Assembly: GCA_030692685.1 (NCBI GenBank)
Contig: JAUXZO010000179.1
Coordinates: 1 to 62,048, forward strand
Direction: 5' to 3'
DNA from: Acidovorax sp.
GTDB lineage: Bacteria; Pseudomonadota; Gammaproteobacteria; Burkholderiales; Burkholderiaceae_C
Length of the DNA: 62,048 nucleotides
The position numbers and the translations under genes are program-made. Of this stretch, positions 26,882 to 36,413 are shown in pieces. The notes beneath the pieces are model-generated. The model saw nothing but the letters and a program-made list of their open reading frames with translations. It was not told the DNA's origin and did no database searches. Position 1 is the first letter of the stretch; each line of letters opens with the position of its first letter.

Positions 26882-27241
26882 ATGCGCCGCTTGATCGCCG
26901 TTCTTATGCTTGCATTGCTTCCGTTCCAGTTCAGCTGGTCTGCGGTGGCTGCTTATTGCATGCATGAGAGCTCAACCTCGCAGTCGCAGCATTTGGGGCA
27001 TCACGAACACAAGCATGAAGCCAAAGGCGGGAATGGTCAGGCAGAAAAGTCCAGCCAGGGTGCAGGTGCATTTGATGTTGACTGTTCAGTTTGCCATGGC
27101 GCGGGTATCGGGGCCTTGAGCTGGTCAGATGCAAAGCCAGTCTTTTCCCATGACAGCCGTGTGGAGTCTTCCCCAGGCCAGCGCCTGCTGGCTGTAACGC
27201 CCACGCCCCCTGACCGCCCTCAGTGGTCCGTCCTCGCCTGA
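26882..27241 (+). CDS. czcI: CzcI-family protein
   Basis: A 119-aa exported protein: signal (LIAVLMLALLPFQFSWSAV), AYC after cleavage, a His-rich loop (HLGHHEHKHEAK, about residues 40-51), DCSVCH and the typical PDRPQWSVLA end. In Cupriavidus metallidurans CzcI precedes czcCBA and is implicated in regulating it. The gene order here is the same. A hairpin-containing 157-base gap separates it from czcC. Confidence 0.85.
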   Translation: MRRLIAVLMLALLPFQFSWSAVAAYCMHESSTSQSQHLGHHEHKHEAKGGNGQAEKSSQGAGAFDVDCSVCHGAGIGALSWSDAKPVFSHDSRVESSPGQRLLAVTPTPPDRPQWSVLA

Positions 27242-27398
27242 TCGGCGGGGGCATCTCACTTTTCTTTTTCAGTCTTGTCCGCCATCGCGGCGGAAGCAGT
27301 TGCGTGTGTTGCAGCTGAAGTGACTGACGAGTTGCCAGGCAGCTGCACGGTTGCCAGTCCGCCGATTCCCTCGTGTTTTGAAATCACTGGAGAATCGG

Positions 27399-28754
27399 AT
27401 GTTCAAGGGTACTTACCTTCAAGAGATGCCGCACGCATGGCGCGGCGGTAGAAAGATCAAGCTCGCGGCAGGCGCCGCAGCTATATGGCTGAGCGCCTCG
27501 GGCGGTGCCTTTTCCCAGGGCCTGCCACCAGGGCCAGCCGTTGGCGAACGAGCACCTCAGTCCGCTGCAGCGGCCGCAGCTGAGCCTTTGTCGCTGGCCA
27601 AGGCCATCGAACTGGCCCTGGAGGGAAATCCGGAGGTGGCTGCGGCAAAGCGCCAATGGGAGGCAACCGAAGGACAGGTTCTTCAAGGACGCTCGCGCCC
27701 CAATCCAGAGCTCGCGTACTCGCTGGAAGACACACGCTCCAAAACACGTACGCAAAGCTGGCAACTCAATCTTCCCGTGGAACTGGGTGGAAAGCGTGCG
27801 GCACGCACTAAGGCGGCCGAAAAAACGCGCGAGCAAGCACAAGCCCAACTCGCCGAGCTGCAAGCCACCGTGCGGGCCAATGTCGCTGCCGCTTACTTTG
27901 ATGTTCTGACTGCGCAGGATCGATTGGTACTGGCCAGAGACAGCGCAGCGCTGGCCAAATCCTCAACGGATACCGTCTCAAAGCGTGTAGCCGCTGGCAA
28001 AGTATCCCCTGTGGAAGAGTCCAAGGCCCGGGTTGCAGAAGCCGGCGTTCGCGTCGAACTCGCCCAGGCCGCGAGCGAACAACGCAATGCTCTGTCCCGC
28101 CTGTTCGCGCTGTTGGGACGGATCGATGCGCCTTACACCGTGCTGGAGGGCAAGGCCGAGAACCTGCCCTCGGTCCCGAGCATCGCCGATCTCCAGCCCC
28201 TGATTTCTTCTGCGCCAGGCGTGGTACTTGCGCGGATCGAGGTGGATCGGCGCAAGGCATTGACCGCCCTGGAACAAAGCAAGCGCGTCCCCGATGTCAC
28301 CGTCAGCTTCGGCATGCAGCGCAGCAACGAGACGCAGCGCAACGTCCTTCTTTTCGGGGTCTCTGTGCCTCTTCCCGTCTTCGACCGCAACCAAGGCAAC
28401 CTCCTGGAGGCGCTGAAACTTGAGGACAAGGCCCGCGATGAGCTGCAAGCAGCCACCGTGCGCCTGCACAGCGAAGTGGCGCAGGCACGAGAGCGCCTTT
28501 CCACGATCACCGCAGAGGTTCAGTCACTGCAGCAGGAAGTTCTGCCCGGTGCGAAGTCGGCCTATGACGCCGCCACCATTGGGTTCGAGAACGGTAAGTT
28601 CAATTTCCTGGAAGTGCTCGATGCCCAACGCACTTACTTCACAGCCAAATCCCAGTACCTCAAAGCCCTTGGCGAAGCACACCGTGCAGCGGCTGATATC
28701 GACCGCCTGCTCGGGGCCAGCATGGTTCCCGGCCTGATCGCAACGCAACACTGA
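27399..28754 (+). CDS. czcC: CzcC outer-membrane factor
   Basis: About 451 aa from the ATG at 27399, chosen because GGAG lies 6 bases upstream; a shorter start at 27426 is also possible. After an N-terminal hydrophobic segment it has the two-fold TolC/CzcC repeat: PLSLAKAIELALEGNPEVAAAKRQ, and later GVSVPLPVFDRNQGN. The C-terminal half contains FNFLEVLDAQRTYF, a conserved CzcC segment. It forms the exit channel for the CzcCBA pump and lies 2 bases before czcB. Confidence 0.9.
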   Translation: MFKGTYLQEMPHAWRGGRKIKLAAGAAAIWLSASGGAFSQGLPPGPAVGERAPQSAAAAAAEPLSLAKAIELALEGNPEVAAAKRQWEATEGQVLQGRSRPNPELAYSLEDTRSKTRTQSWQLNLPVELGGKRAARTKAAEKTREQAQAQLAELQATVRANVAAAYFDVLTAQDRLVLARDSAALAKSSTDTVSKRVAAGKVSPVEESKARVAEAGVRVELAQAASEQRNALSRLFALLGRIDAPYTVLEGKAENLPSVPSIADLQPLISSAPGVVLARIEVDRRKALTALEQSKRVPDVTVSFGMQRSNETQRNVLLFGVSVPLPVFDRNQGNLLEALKLEDKARDELQAATVRLHSEVAQARERLSTITAEVQSLQQEVLPGAKSAYDAATIGFENGKFNFLEVLDAQRTYFTAKSQYLKALGEAHRAAADIDRLLGASMVPGLIATQH

Positions 28755-28756
28755 GC

Positions 28757-30373
28757 ATGACCATGAACACGAACTCCAGCAAATCCACCATCAGTAAAAA
28801 ACACCTGATCGCCATTGCAGTAGTCCTCGCAATAGGGGGCGGCGCGGGAACCTTCATCTTGCAAGGTGGCGGCAAGCCCAAAGCCGCAGCCACCGAGGAC
28901 GATGGCCACGGTCACGGCGGCCATACCGAGGCCAAGGGACACGGCGACGGCGAGCACCATGGCAAGGGTAGCGAAAAGGGCCACGACGATGACAAGGGGC
29001 ATGCCGATGGTGAACACCATGAAAAGAGCGAAGCCAAGGGACCACATGGCGGTACCGTGTTCAAGGAAGGCGACTTCAGCTTGGAAGCATTGTTGTCTGA
29101 AGACGGTGGCGAGCCTCGACTGCGAATCTGGCTGTCCGACAAAGATAAACCGCTGCCCCTGAATGCTGCAACGGTCACGGCAACTGTGACCCGCCCGACA
29201 GATGAAAAGCAGAAACTGACGTTTGCCGCTGAAAAAGACAGTCTTGTCAGCCGAGAGATCGTTGCTGAACCCCATGCTTTCGACATCGAGATCATTGCGC
29301 AGACTGCCACAGAGCCTTTCATGTTCGTGATGAGCAAGGAAGAAGGAAAGATCGAACTGACCGATGCCCAGATAAAGGCTGCATCCATCAGCCTGGACGC
29401 TGCTGTGAAAGCCAACATCAAGACGGCGTTGCTCCTTCCCGGGGAGATACGCTTGAACGAAGATCGCACGTCTCACGTTGTTCCCCGGCTTGCGGGAGTC
29501 GTGGAAAGCGTCAATGCCAGCTTGGGCCAAGTGGTCAAGAAAGGGCAAGTTTTGGCGGTGATCGCGAGCCCGACTGCTTCCGAGCAACGCAGCGAGCTGC
29601 AGACGGCCCAAAAGCGCTTATCGCTGGCAAAGACCACCTACGAGCGAGAAAAAAAGCTGTGGGAGCAGAAGGTGTCTGCCGAGCAGGACTACCTGCAGGC
29701 CAAGCAGGCCTTGAGCGAAGCAGAGGTCGCAGTAGCCAACGCCAATCAGAAACTGAGCGCGATGGGCCTGTCCGCCTCGTCGGTAGCAGGACTGAACCGT
29801 ATCGAGTTGCGAGCGCCCTTTGATGGCATTGTCATCGAGAAGCACCTTAGTCTCGGCGAAGCCGTGAAGGAAGATGCTGCGGTTTTCACCATCTCGGACC
29901 TTTCCCAGGTGTGGGCTGAGATCAATGTTCCGGCGAAAGATCTGCCATCGGTTCGTGTGGGCGAAAAGGTCACGATCAAGGCCACCGCCTTTGACGCCTC
30001 CGCTACAGGCACTGTCGCTTTTGTAGGAGCGCTCATTGGCGAGCAAACCCGCACGGCAAAAGCCCGTGTGGTTCTTGACAACCCCAAGGGCGCTTGGCGC
30101 CCCGGCCTGTTTGTCAATGTTGAGGTGGTGTCCGAAGAAACGGCAGCGCCTGTAACCATCTCGGCCGACGCCGTCCAAAACGTCGGGGAAAAGCCGGTGG
30201 TCTTCCTCAAGGTTGATGGAGGCTTTATCGCTCAACCCGTGAAGCTGGGCCGAAGCGATGGCAAGCGGGTCGAAGTCCTCTCGGGTCTCAAAGCCGGTAT
30301 GCCCTACGCCTCGACCGGCAGCTTCGTCGTGAAGTCTGAACTCGGCAAGGGATCTGCCGAACACACGCACTGA
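28757..30373 (+). CDS. czcB: CzcB periplasmic adaptor with His-rich insert
   Basis: A 538-aa membrane-fusion protein. The N-terminal anchor helix is at residues 19-36, followed by a long Gly/His/Lys/Glu stretch with more than a dozen His (about 48-100) that should bind zinc, typical of CzcB. The core has lipoyl halves (LAGVVESVNASLGQVVKKGQ and RAPFDGIVIEKHLSLGEAVKE), a helical hairpin and a beta-barrel. It connects CzcA to CzcC and may deliver periplasmic metal. Confidence 0.93.
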   Translation: MTMNTNSSKSTISKKHLIAIAVVLAIGGGAGTFILQGGGKPKAAATEDDGHGHGGHTEAKGHGDGEHHGKGSEKGHDDDKGHADGEHHEKSEAKGPHGGTVFKEGDFSLEALLSEDGGEPRLRIWLSDKDKPLPLNAATVTATVTRPTDEKQKLTFAAEKDSLVSREIVAEPHAFDIEIIAQTATEPFMFVMSKEEGKIELTDAQIKAASISLDAAVKANIKTALLLPGEIRLNEDRTSHVVPRLAGVVESVNASLGQVVKKGQVLAVIASPTASEQRSELQTAQKRLSLAKTTYEREKKLWEQKVSAEQDYLQAKQALSEAEVAVANANQKLSAMGLSASSVAGLNRIELRAPFDGIVIEKHLSLGEAVKEDAAVFTISDLSQVWAEINVPAKDLPSVRVGEKVTIKATAFDASATGTVAFVGALIGEQTRTAKARVVLDNPKGAWRPGLFVNVEVVSEETAAPVTISADAVQNVGEKPVVFLKVDGGFIAQPVKLGRSDGKRVEVLSGLKAGMPYASTGSFVVKSELGKGSAEHTH

Positions 30374-30388
30374 TCGCGGAGCGCATAC

Positions 30389-33300
30389 ATGTTTGAAAAA
30401 CTCATTCGATTCTCGATCGAGCAGCGATGGTTGGTGCTTCTAGCGGCCCTGGGCATGGCGGCGCTTGGCGTCATCAGCTACCAAAAGCTGCCTATCGATG
30501 CGGTCCCTGACATCACGAACGTCCAGGTTCAGATCAACACACAGGCCGCAGGCTACTCGCCTTTGGAGACTGAGCAGCGGGTTACATACCCCATTGAGAC
30601 GGTCATGGCTGGCCTGCCAAACCTGGAGCAGACCAGGTCGCTTTCGCGGTACGGTCTGTCGCAGGTGACCGTCATTTTTAAAGACGGAACCGACATCTAT
30701 TTTGCTCGGCAGCTCGTCAACGAGCGTATCCAGGAGGCGCGCGACAAGCTGCCTGCCGGCATCACGCCAGCGCTGGGGCCCATCTCGACCGGGCTGGGCG
30801 AAATCTATCTCTGGACTGTCGAAACCAAGGACGGGGCGAAGAAGCCCGATGGCTCACCCTATACCGCAACAGACCTGCGCGAGATTCAGGACTGGATCAT
30901 CAAGCCACAGCTGCGAAATGTTCCTGGCGTGACCGAGATCAATTCCATTGGCGGCTTTGCCAAGGAATACCAGATCGCGCCCATCCCTGAACGCCTGGCT
31001 TCTCTGGGCGTGACACTGCAGGATGTGGTTACTGCGCTGGACCGCAACAACGGCAATGTGGGCGCGGGCTATATCGAAAAGCGTGGCGAGCAGTATCTGA
31101 TTCGTGCACCTGGTCAGGTGAAGTCGCTTGAAGACATCGGTAACGTGATCCTCAGCAGCGCCAACGGTGTTCCTGTGCGCGTTCGCGACGTGGCAGAAGT
31201 TGGCATTGGCCGGGAACTGCGCACAGGTGCTGCAACAGACAACGGACGCGAAGTGGTCCTCGGCACGGTGTTCATGCTGATCGGCGAGAACAGCCGGACT
31301 GTCTCGCAGGCGGTGGACAAGAAGATGTTGGAAGTCAACAAGAGCCTCCCAGAGGGGGTACACGCGGTGACAGTCTACGACCGTACCGTGCTTGTTGACA
31401 AAGCCATCAGTACGGTGAGGAAGAACCTGCTGGAAGGCGCGGTTCTGGTGATCGTGATCCTGTTCCTCTTCCTGGGCAACATTAGGGCCGCAATCATTAC
31501 CGCGATGGTCATCCCCTTGTCGATGCTCTTCACGTTCACCGGGATGGTTCACTACAAGGTGAGTGCCAACCTGATGAGCCTGGGAGCCCTGGACTTCGGC
31601 ATCATCATCGACGGTGCTGTCGTGATCGTGGAGAACTGCGTGCGGCGACTTGCCCACGCACAAGCGCACCACGGTCGGCCACTGACGCGGGCCGAGCGCT
31701 TCCATGAGGTGTTTTTGGCATCCCAGGAGTCACGCCGCCCATTGCTGTTCGGACAGCTCATCATCATGGTTGTGTATCTGCCGATCTTCGCGCTCACGGG
31801 CGTCGAAGGAAAGATGTTTCACCCGATGGCATTCACGGTGGTCGCCGCACTGCTGGGCGCGATGATTCTGTCGGTGACATTCATCCCGGCAGCGGTGGCC
31901 CTTTTCATCGGCAATCGGGTCAGCGAGAAGGAGAATTTTCTCCTTGGCTACGCCAAACGCCTCTATGCCCCGCTGCTTGATCGCGTGATGGGTGCCAAAA
32001 CGCTGGTTCTCACCATTGCCGCTGTTGCAGTAGTCCTGTGCGGGCTGATCGCGACCCGCATGGGCAGCGAGTTTGTGCCCAATCTAAATGAAGGCGACTT
32101 TGCGATCCAGGCGCTGCGCATCCCAGGTACCAGCCTTTCCCAGTCAGTCCAAATGCAGCAGCAGATTGAAAGGACCTTGAAAGAGAAATTCCCCGAGATC
32201 GAGCGCATTTTCGCCAGAACCGGTACTGCGGAGATTGCCTCGGACCCCATGCCGCCGAACATTTCGGACGGGTACATCATGCTCAAGCCCGTGGACGAAT
32301 GGCCTGAGCCGCGCAAGACCCGAGACGAGTTGCTTGCCGCAATTCAGGAAGTCCTGGGCAAAATTCCTGGCAACAACTACGAGTTCTCCCAGCCCATTCA
32401 GTTGCGCTTCAACGAGCTGATTTCGGGTGTGCGAAGCGACGTGGCGGTAAAGATTTTCGGTGACGACATGGACGTGTTGAACAAGTCCGCCGAAGAGGTC
32501 TCCGCAATGCTGCAGAAGATCCAGGGGTCATCCGAGGTGAAGGTCGAGCAAACAACAGGCCTTCCGATGCTCACGGTGAACATCGACCGCCAGAAGGCTG
32601 CACGCTATGGCCTTAACGTCGCCGACATCCAAGACACCGTGGCCACCGCCATCGGTGGTCGCGAGGCGGGCACCATGTTCGAGGGAGACCGCCGGTTTGA
32701 CATCCTGGTTCGCTTGCCTGAGACCCTGCGTAACGACCTGGAAGGGATGAAACGGCTCCCTATTCCGCTGCCGCGTTCTGCCAGTGGCACGGAGGCCAAG
32801 ACGAACTTCATCCCCTTGGGCGAGGTCGCGACTTTCGAACTTGCACCCGGCCCCAACCAGGTGAGCCGCGAAAACGGCAAGCGGCGCATCGTCGTAAGCA
32901 CCAACGTGCGCGGGCGCGATGTGGGTTCCTTTGTGGCAGAGGCCGAGCAAGGCCTGGCCCAGATCAAGATTCCTACCGGCTACTGGACGAGCTGGGGTGG
33001 AACCTTCGAGAACCTGCAATCGGCCACGAAGCGCCTGCAGATCGTTGTGCCTGTGTCTCTGCTGCTGGTTTTCGTGCTGCTGTTCGCAATGTTCGGCAAT
33101 GCCAAGGACGGTTTGCTGGTATTCACAGGCATCCCGTTCGCTTTGACGGGGGGCATTCTGGCGCTTTGGCTTCGGGATATCCCGATGTCCATCTCCGCGG
33201 CCGTTGGCTTCATCGCGCTCTCTGGGGTGGCAGTGCTCAACGGGCTGGTGATGATTTCCTATATCCGCAGCTTGAGGGAGGGCGGCGTTGGACTTGACGA

Positions 33301-33577
33301 AGCGATCCGGGATGGCGCGTTGACCCGGTTGCGCCCCGTGCTGATGACTGCCCTGGTGGCCTCGCTGGGCTTCATTCCCATGGCCATTGCGACGGGCACC
33401 GGCGCTGAAGTCCAGCGTCCCCTGGCCACCGTAGTGATCGGCGGAATTCTTTCTTCCACGCTGCTCACGCTTCTCGTGCTGCCGATTCTTTACCGTCTGG
33501 CCCACCGGCCCGACGAGGAAGATGAGGACGTGTCTGCTGAGCCCTCGCATCCCCCGGACGTGTCCGCTCCCGTGTAG
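30389..33577 (+). CDS. czcA: CzcA RND proton/cation antiporter
   Basis: A 1062-aa inner-membrane pump for Zn/Co/Cd. The diagnostic HME1 motif in helix 4 reads ALDFGIIIDGAVVIVEN; D402, D408 and E415 occupy the same numbers as the essential residues known in C. metallidurans CzcA. Two large periplasmic domains and 12 helices are as expected. The start follows GCGGAG, 15 bases after czcB. The C-terminus is acidic and Pro-rich. Confidence 0.95.
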   Translation: MFEKLIRFSIEQRWLVLLAALGMAALGVISYQKLPIDAVPDITNVQVQINTQAAGYSPLETEQRVTYPIETVMAGLPNLEQTRSLSRYGLSQVTVIFKDGTDIYFARQLVNERIQEARDKLPAGITPALGPISTGLGEIYLWTVETKDGAKKPDGSPYTATDLREIQDWIIKPQLRNVPGVTEINSIGGFAKEYQIAPIPERLASLGVTLQDVVTALDRNNGNVGAGYIEKRGEQYLIRAPGQVKSLEDIGNVILSSANGVPVRVRDVAEVGIGRELRTGAATDNGREVVLGTVFMLIGENSRTVSQAVDKKMLEVNKSLPEGVHAVTVYDRTVLVDKAISTVRKNLLEGAVLVIVILFLFLGNIRAAIITAMVIPLSMLFTFTGMVHYKVSANLMSLGALDFGIIIDGAVVIVENCVRRLAHAQAHHGRPLTRAERFHEVFLASQESRRPLLFGQLIIMVVYLPIFALTGVEGKMFHPMAFTVVAALLGAMILSVTFIPAAVALFIGNRVSEKENFLLGYAKRLYAPLLDRVMGAKTLVLTIAAVAVVLCGLIATRMGSEFVPNLNEGDFAIQALRIPGTSLSQSVQMQQQIERTLKEKFPEIERIFARTGTAEIASDPMPPNISDGYIMLKPVDEWPEPRKTRDELLAAIQEVLGKIPGNNYEFSQPIQLRFNELISGVRSDVAVKIFGDDMDVLNKSAEEVSAMLQKIQGSSEVKVEQTTGLPMLTVNIDRQKAARYGLNVADIQDTVATAIGGREAGTMFEGDRRFDILVRLPETLRNDLEGMKRLPIPLPRSASGTEAKTNFIPLGEVATFELAPGPNQVSRENGKRRIVVSTNVRGRDVGSFVAEAEQGLAQIKIPTGYWTSWGGTFENLQSATKRLQIVVPVSLLLVFVLLFAMFGNAKDGLLVFTGIPFALTGGILALWLRDIPMSISAAVGFIALSGVAVLNGLVMISYIRSLREGGVGLDEAIRDGALTRLRPVLMTALVASLGFIPMAIATGTGAEVQRPLATVVIGGILSSTLLTLLVLPILYRLAHRPDEEDEDVSAEPSHPPDVSAPV

Positions 33578-33640
33578 TTGAAACGGTCCCGCTCGCTGAT
33601 CGCGGGACCTTCCCTTTTCTCCAACCCCAAAGGAAATGTC

Positions 33641-34021
33641 ATGAAACTCTCCCAACTCATTCTCGCAGTGGCGATGTCGGCCTGCGGCACGGCGTTCGCT
33701 GCTGACAACCATGGTCACGACATCAAACCGATGCACGGTGGTGCTGTCGCCGAAGCCAAGGAGGTCGAGTACGAACTCGTCGCCAGCGCCGACAAGCTGC
33801 AGCTCTATATGCGCGATCATGGAAAGCCAGTTGCCGTGGCGGGAATGACCGCCAAGGTCACGCTGCTGGCAGGCAGCGAGAAACAGGATGTCCAGCTCCA
33901 AGCCGGTGACGGCAAGCTGGAAGCCACGGGCAGCTTCAAAGTCCCCGCCGGTACCAAAGCCGTCGTCGCTGTCTCGAAGGCCGGCAAGTCGGTTGCCTCT
34001 GTTCGTTTCACGCTGAAGTAA
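33641..34021 (+). CDS. Small periplasmic protein following czcA
   Basis: A 126-aa protein; the start at 33641 after CAAAGG gives a signal peptide (cleavage at AFA-ADN), whereas longer frames add an unlikely basic extension. The mature N-terminus has NHGHDIKPMHGG, resembling the His/Gly segment of CzcB, followed by an all-beta domain (EVEYELVASADKLQLYM). Such proteins are common after czcA. A role as a metal-buffering accessory is inferred. Confidence 0.75.
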   Translation: MKLSQLILAVAMSACGTAFAADNHGHDIKPMHGGAVAEAKEVEYELVASADKLQLYMRDHGKPVAVAGMTAKVTLLAGSEKQDVQLQAGDGKLEATGSFKVPAGTKAVVAVSKAGKSVASVRFTLK

Positions 34022-34173
34022 TACGAAGCCTGGCTGGGGGGATCGCCCTCGCGACGCCCCAGTGTTGATCCACTTTCGGCAGTCCGTTCACGTCAAAGCA
34101 ACTGACTACATAGCGGCGAGTTCGGTCAGCCCATCGGCAATATGCCTTTGCTGAAGGCAAAAAGGAGCGATCC

Positions 34174-34407
34174 ATGTCAATGCAGGCGGCACAGGTCGCG
34201 CCTTTTGCCAAACTGTTCTGGATTTGGATCGGCTTGTTGACCTCCGTGTTTGTGTTTTGGAGGCTGCGGCGTATCTGGCTCAAACGCCATCCGCCAATGG
34301 ACATAAAAATCAAGTACAGCCGACGCTTGGCCAAGAGACTAAGGGATCGACAGGCAATGCGGTTGACATGCCGAAAAACACCGAAATCGCGGCATCGCCA
34401 GATGTAG
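34174..34407 (+). CDS. Small single-pass membrane protein with basic tail (IKYSRRLA type), second copy
   Basis: A 77-aa protein with a strong AAAGGAG site. One transmembrane helix (about residues 12-30) is followed by FWRLRRIWLKRHPPMDIKIKYSRRLAKRL and a basic C-terminus. It is clearly paralogous to the protein at 18323, sharing the helix, the W-LR-WL-HP spacing, DI-IKYSRRLA and RLR. Both close a heavy-metal RND operon. The family is not recognised; the positive tail should lie in the cytoplasm. Confidence 0.7.
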   Translation: MSMQAAQVAPFAKLFWIWIGLLTSVFVFWRLRRIWLKRHPPMDIKIKYSRRLAKRLRDRQAMRLTCRKTPKSRHRQM

Positions 34408-34521
34408 TCGAAGGAGGCAGACCGTGGGGTAAAAGTGCCGGAGTCGCTGACGAACCTTCAGCCGCTACTCAACAGCCTCAACAGAAAATGCGTATGTGCT
34501 TCGGCCCCGTAAAAACTACCG

Positions 34522-34947
34522 TCAGCGTGGGTGGCAGACGCACGACTCCTCGTGTGCAGCGGACACCAGTTCGTCAAGAATCCCGCAGTGCTCGCCCTCG
34601 CCACTGCCCGAGCAGCGTGAGCGAAGCTGTAGCAACTGCTTCTCTAGCGCCCGCATGCTCTTGAGCCTGGCGCGTACGCGGGCCAGTTGATCGTCCACAA
34701 GAACGTCCACATCGCCGCAGTGCGTGTCGGGCTTGTCCACAAAACCCAGCAGTCGATTCACATCTGCCAATGGCATGTCCAGGGCACGGCAGTGGCGGAT
34801 GAAAGATAGGCGCTGCACGTGCTCCGCTTCATAACTTCGGTAGCCGTTGTCACGCCGCGGGGGTTCGGGCAGCAGCCCCTGCTTTTCGTAGTAGCGGATG
34901 GTTTCAATATCCACGCCCGTCGCAAGGGCCAAGTCTTTGATCTGCAT
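34522..34947 (-). CDS. cadR: CadR/PbrR-type MerR regulator
   Basis: A 141-aa MerR-family activator; the start at 34947 gives the family N-terminus MQIKDLALATGVDIETIRYYE. Candidate metal ligands C77, C112 and C121, plus a CVCH tail at 136-139, match Cd(II)/Pb(II) sensors of the CadR/PbrR group. It is divergent from a CDF exporter with a typical MerR promoter between, and it may also act on the P-type ATPase operator at 24.16 kb. Confidence 0.9.
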   Translation of the reverse strand: MQIKDLALATGVDIETIRYYEKQGLLPEPPRRDNGYRSYEAEHVQRLSFIRHCRALDMPLADVNRLLGFVDKPDTHCGDVDVLVDDQLARVRARLKSMRALEKQLLQLRSRCSGSGEGEHCGILDELVSAAHEESCVCHPR

Positions 34948-34971
34948 ATAACGCTCGCTGCAAGGTAGGTC

Positions 34972-35003
34972 TTGACACTGTAGCGGCTCCAGGGTTTTCA
35001 ATA
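34972..35003 (+). promoter_or_regulatory. MerR-type promoter for the CDF exporter
   Basis: TTGACA at 34972-34977 is separated by about 20 bases from a TCAATA-type -10 (34998-35003). The spacer holds the dyad CTGTAG / CTCCAGG. The over-long spacer is characteristic of promoters that MerR-family regulators untwist when metal binds. Confidence 0.75.
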
Positions 35004-35024
35004 CAAACATTGAAAAGAAAATCT

Positions 35025-35681
35025 ATGTCCGCTCACTGCTGCGACCACAATACCCCCAAGCCAGAGACCATCGTCAATCTACCCCGGTACCGCAAGATCC
35101 TATGGGTTGCGCTACTCGTCAATACCGCTATGTTTCTCATTGAAATCGGCGCGGGTGTTCAGGCGGGCTCTCTATCGTTGTTAGCCGACGCGGTGGACTT
35201 TGCCGGCGATGCGCTCAACTATGCCGTCTCGCTCGCCGTGCTGGCATCGGCGCTGGCCTGGCGCGCTCGCGCCGCTATGGCCAAGGGAGTGAGCATGATG
35301 GGTTTTGGCCTCTACGTGCTGGGCGCGGCGATGTGGTCTGTATGGCACGGTGGAGTGCCGCAGGCCATGACCATGGGCATGGTGGCGTTGCTGGCGTTGC
35401 TGGCCAACGTGGTTGTGGCGTGGATGCTTTATGCCTTTCGCGAGGGCGACGCCAACATGCGCAGCGTGTGGCTGTGCTCGCGCAACGATGCAATTGGCAA
35501 CGTGGCGGTCTTTATGGCGGCGCTGGGCGTATTCGGCACCAGATCGGCTTGGCCCGACCTGGCGGTGGTAAGCCTGATGGCGGCGCTGGCGTTGCATGGC
35601 GGCTGGACGGTGATGCGACACGCTCGAGTTGAGCTAGGTAAAAGCAAAGCGCAAGGAGATCAACATGCCCACGTCAGTTGA
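35025..35681 (+). CDS. CDF-family cation exporter
   Basis: A 218-aa cation diffusion facilitator. The start is set at ATG 35025 because the promoter's -10 ends only 6 bases before the alternative TTG at 35010. The N-terminus SAHCCDHN is Cys/His-rich. Helix 2 carries SLLADAVDFAGDALNY and helix 5 has CSRNDAIGNVAVF, the positions of the transport-site Asp/His residues. It lacks most of the usual C-terminal cytoplasmic domain, so it is the short form common beside PbrR/CadR. Confidence 0.85.
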   Translation: MSAHCCDHNTPKPETIVNLPRYRKILWVALLVNTAMFLIEIGAGVQAGSLSLLADAVDFAGDALNYAVSLAVLASALAWRARAAMAKGVSMMGFGLYVLGAAMWSVWHGGVPQAMTMGMVALLALLANVVVAWMLYAFREGDANMRSVWLCSRNDAIGNVAVFMAALGVFGTRSAWPDLAVVSLMAALALHGGWTVMRHARVELGKSKAQGDQHAHVS

Positions 35682-36036
35682 GTCATCGGGCGACAGCCGA
35701 TTTGACGGCGCCGCGTTCGCCAAGTTGGTTCAGGGCGCGAAAGCTGCATCCTCCGCAGAGCAGGCCTGGCCTTACCTGGAGGCGGCCCACGTCGTGGGGC
35801 AACTGCACCTCAAATCTCACCTGCAGACCCACGCAGAGATGTGTAACTTAGCAGTGCGAACTCGAGATTGGCCAGAGGTGGCAGGGCAGTTGCTCAGGCT
35901 GGCGTTGGTGCCACTGGGCCACCTAAGCGGCCGCCTCCCGATAGGCAACCCTGGGCGGGCTACGGTGAGCGCGTTCGAGCCCTTGCCTGTGCGCCCCGAG
36001 TTGGCTGAGTTGATAACCAAAGCTCGCAATCAGTAA
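35665..36036 (+). CDS. DUF3703 protein
   Basis: A 123-aa soluble helical protein overlapping the CDF gene by 17 bases, with an AAGGAG site inside it. YLEAAHVVGQLHLKSHLQTHAEMCNLAVRTRDWPEVAGQLLRLAL shows the DUF3703 pattern, including conserved His and Arg residues. A second DUF3703 protein is at 41559. The family is unexplained but recurs next to metal transporters. Confidence 0.8.
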   Translation: MPTSVESSGDSRFDGAAFAKLVQGAKAASSAEQAWPYLEAAHVVGQLHLKSHLQTHAEMCNLAVRTRDWPEVAGQLLRLALVPLGHLSGRLPIGNPGRATVSAFEPLPVRPELAELITKARNQ

Positions 36037-36413
36037 ACCCCCGGTCGGCGAATTTCTTAGTCGGTGTCACGCTATCGAGGATAGAACGAATGAGCTGCAG
36101 TCGGATCCAGCCCCCATCACTAAAAATGGCTTCAAGCCACCGACTCGATTGCATGCGCCTCTGGCTGTAAATAACCGACAGTGTGGCATCGGAGCCAATC
36201 GCGTCGCCGATATCGATCTCAGGTGAGAGAGTGCGTATCGTGGTTGTTCAAGTGATCGTCATACGCCTAAGCCATTCCTGGCATTCGCAACGTCACCAGC
36301 GCTTGGCGGATAGAGTTGCGCATCATGTTTTTCCACACCTGCACCAATTTTCGACTAAGTTTTTCTTTGAGGCGCCTTGTACTACGGATGGCGCTGCACC
36401 ATAGGTTCGTCCG
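36037..36413. other. Intergenic region without a convincing gene
   Basis: This 377-base gap between the DUF3703 gene and the integrase stop has only short frames without a Shine-Dalgarno. A 65-codon minus-strand frame (35960-36154) includes DGGWIRLQLIRSILDS and could be a remnant of an unidentified gene. It may mark the boundary between the metal cargo and the transposon core. Confidence 0.4.

Noticed and set aside
32528..33901. Minus-strand frame of 457 codons opposite czcA
   Set aside because: Antisense of a conserved gene, with no ribosome-binding site or domain.
34020..34060. GGGGGGATC near 34035 considered as the missing left Tn3 end
   Set aside because: The following bases do not match the 38-bp pattern and the GTTAAG end is absent.
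35010..35024. TTG at 35010 as start of the CDF exporter
   Set aside because: It overlaps the expected transcription start of the MerR-type promoter; ATG 35025 fits better.
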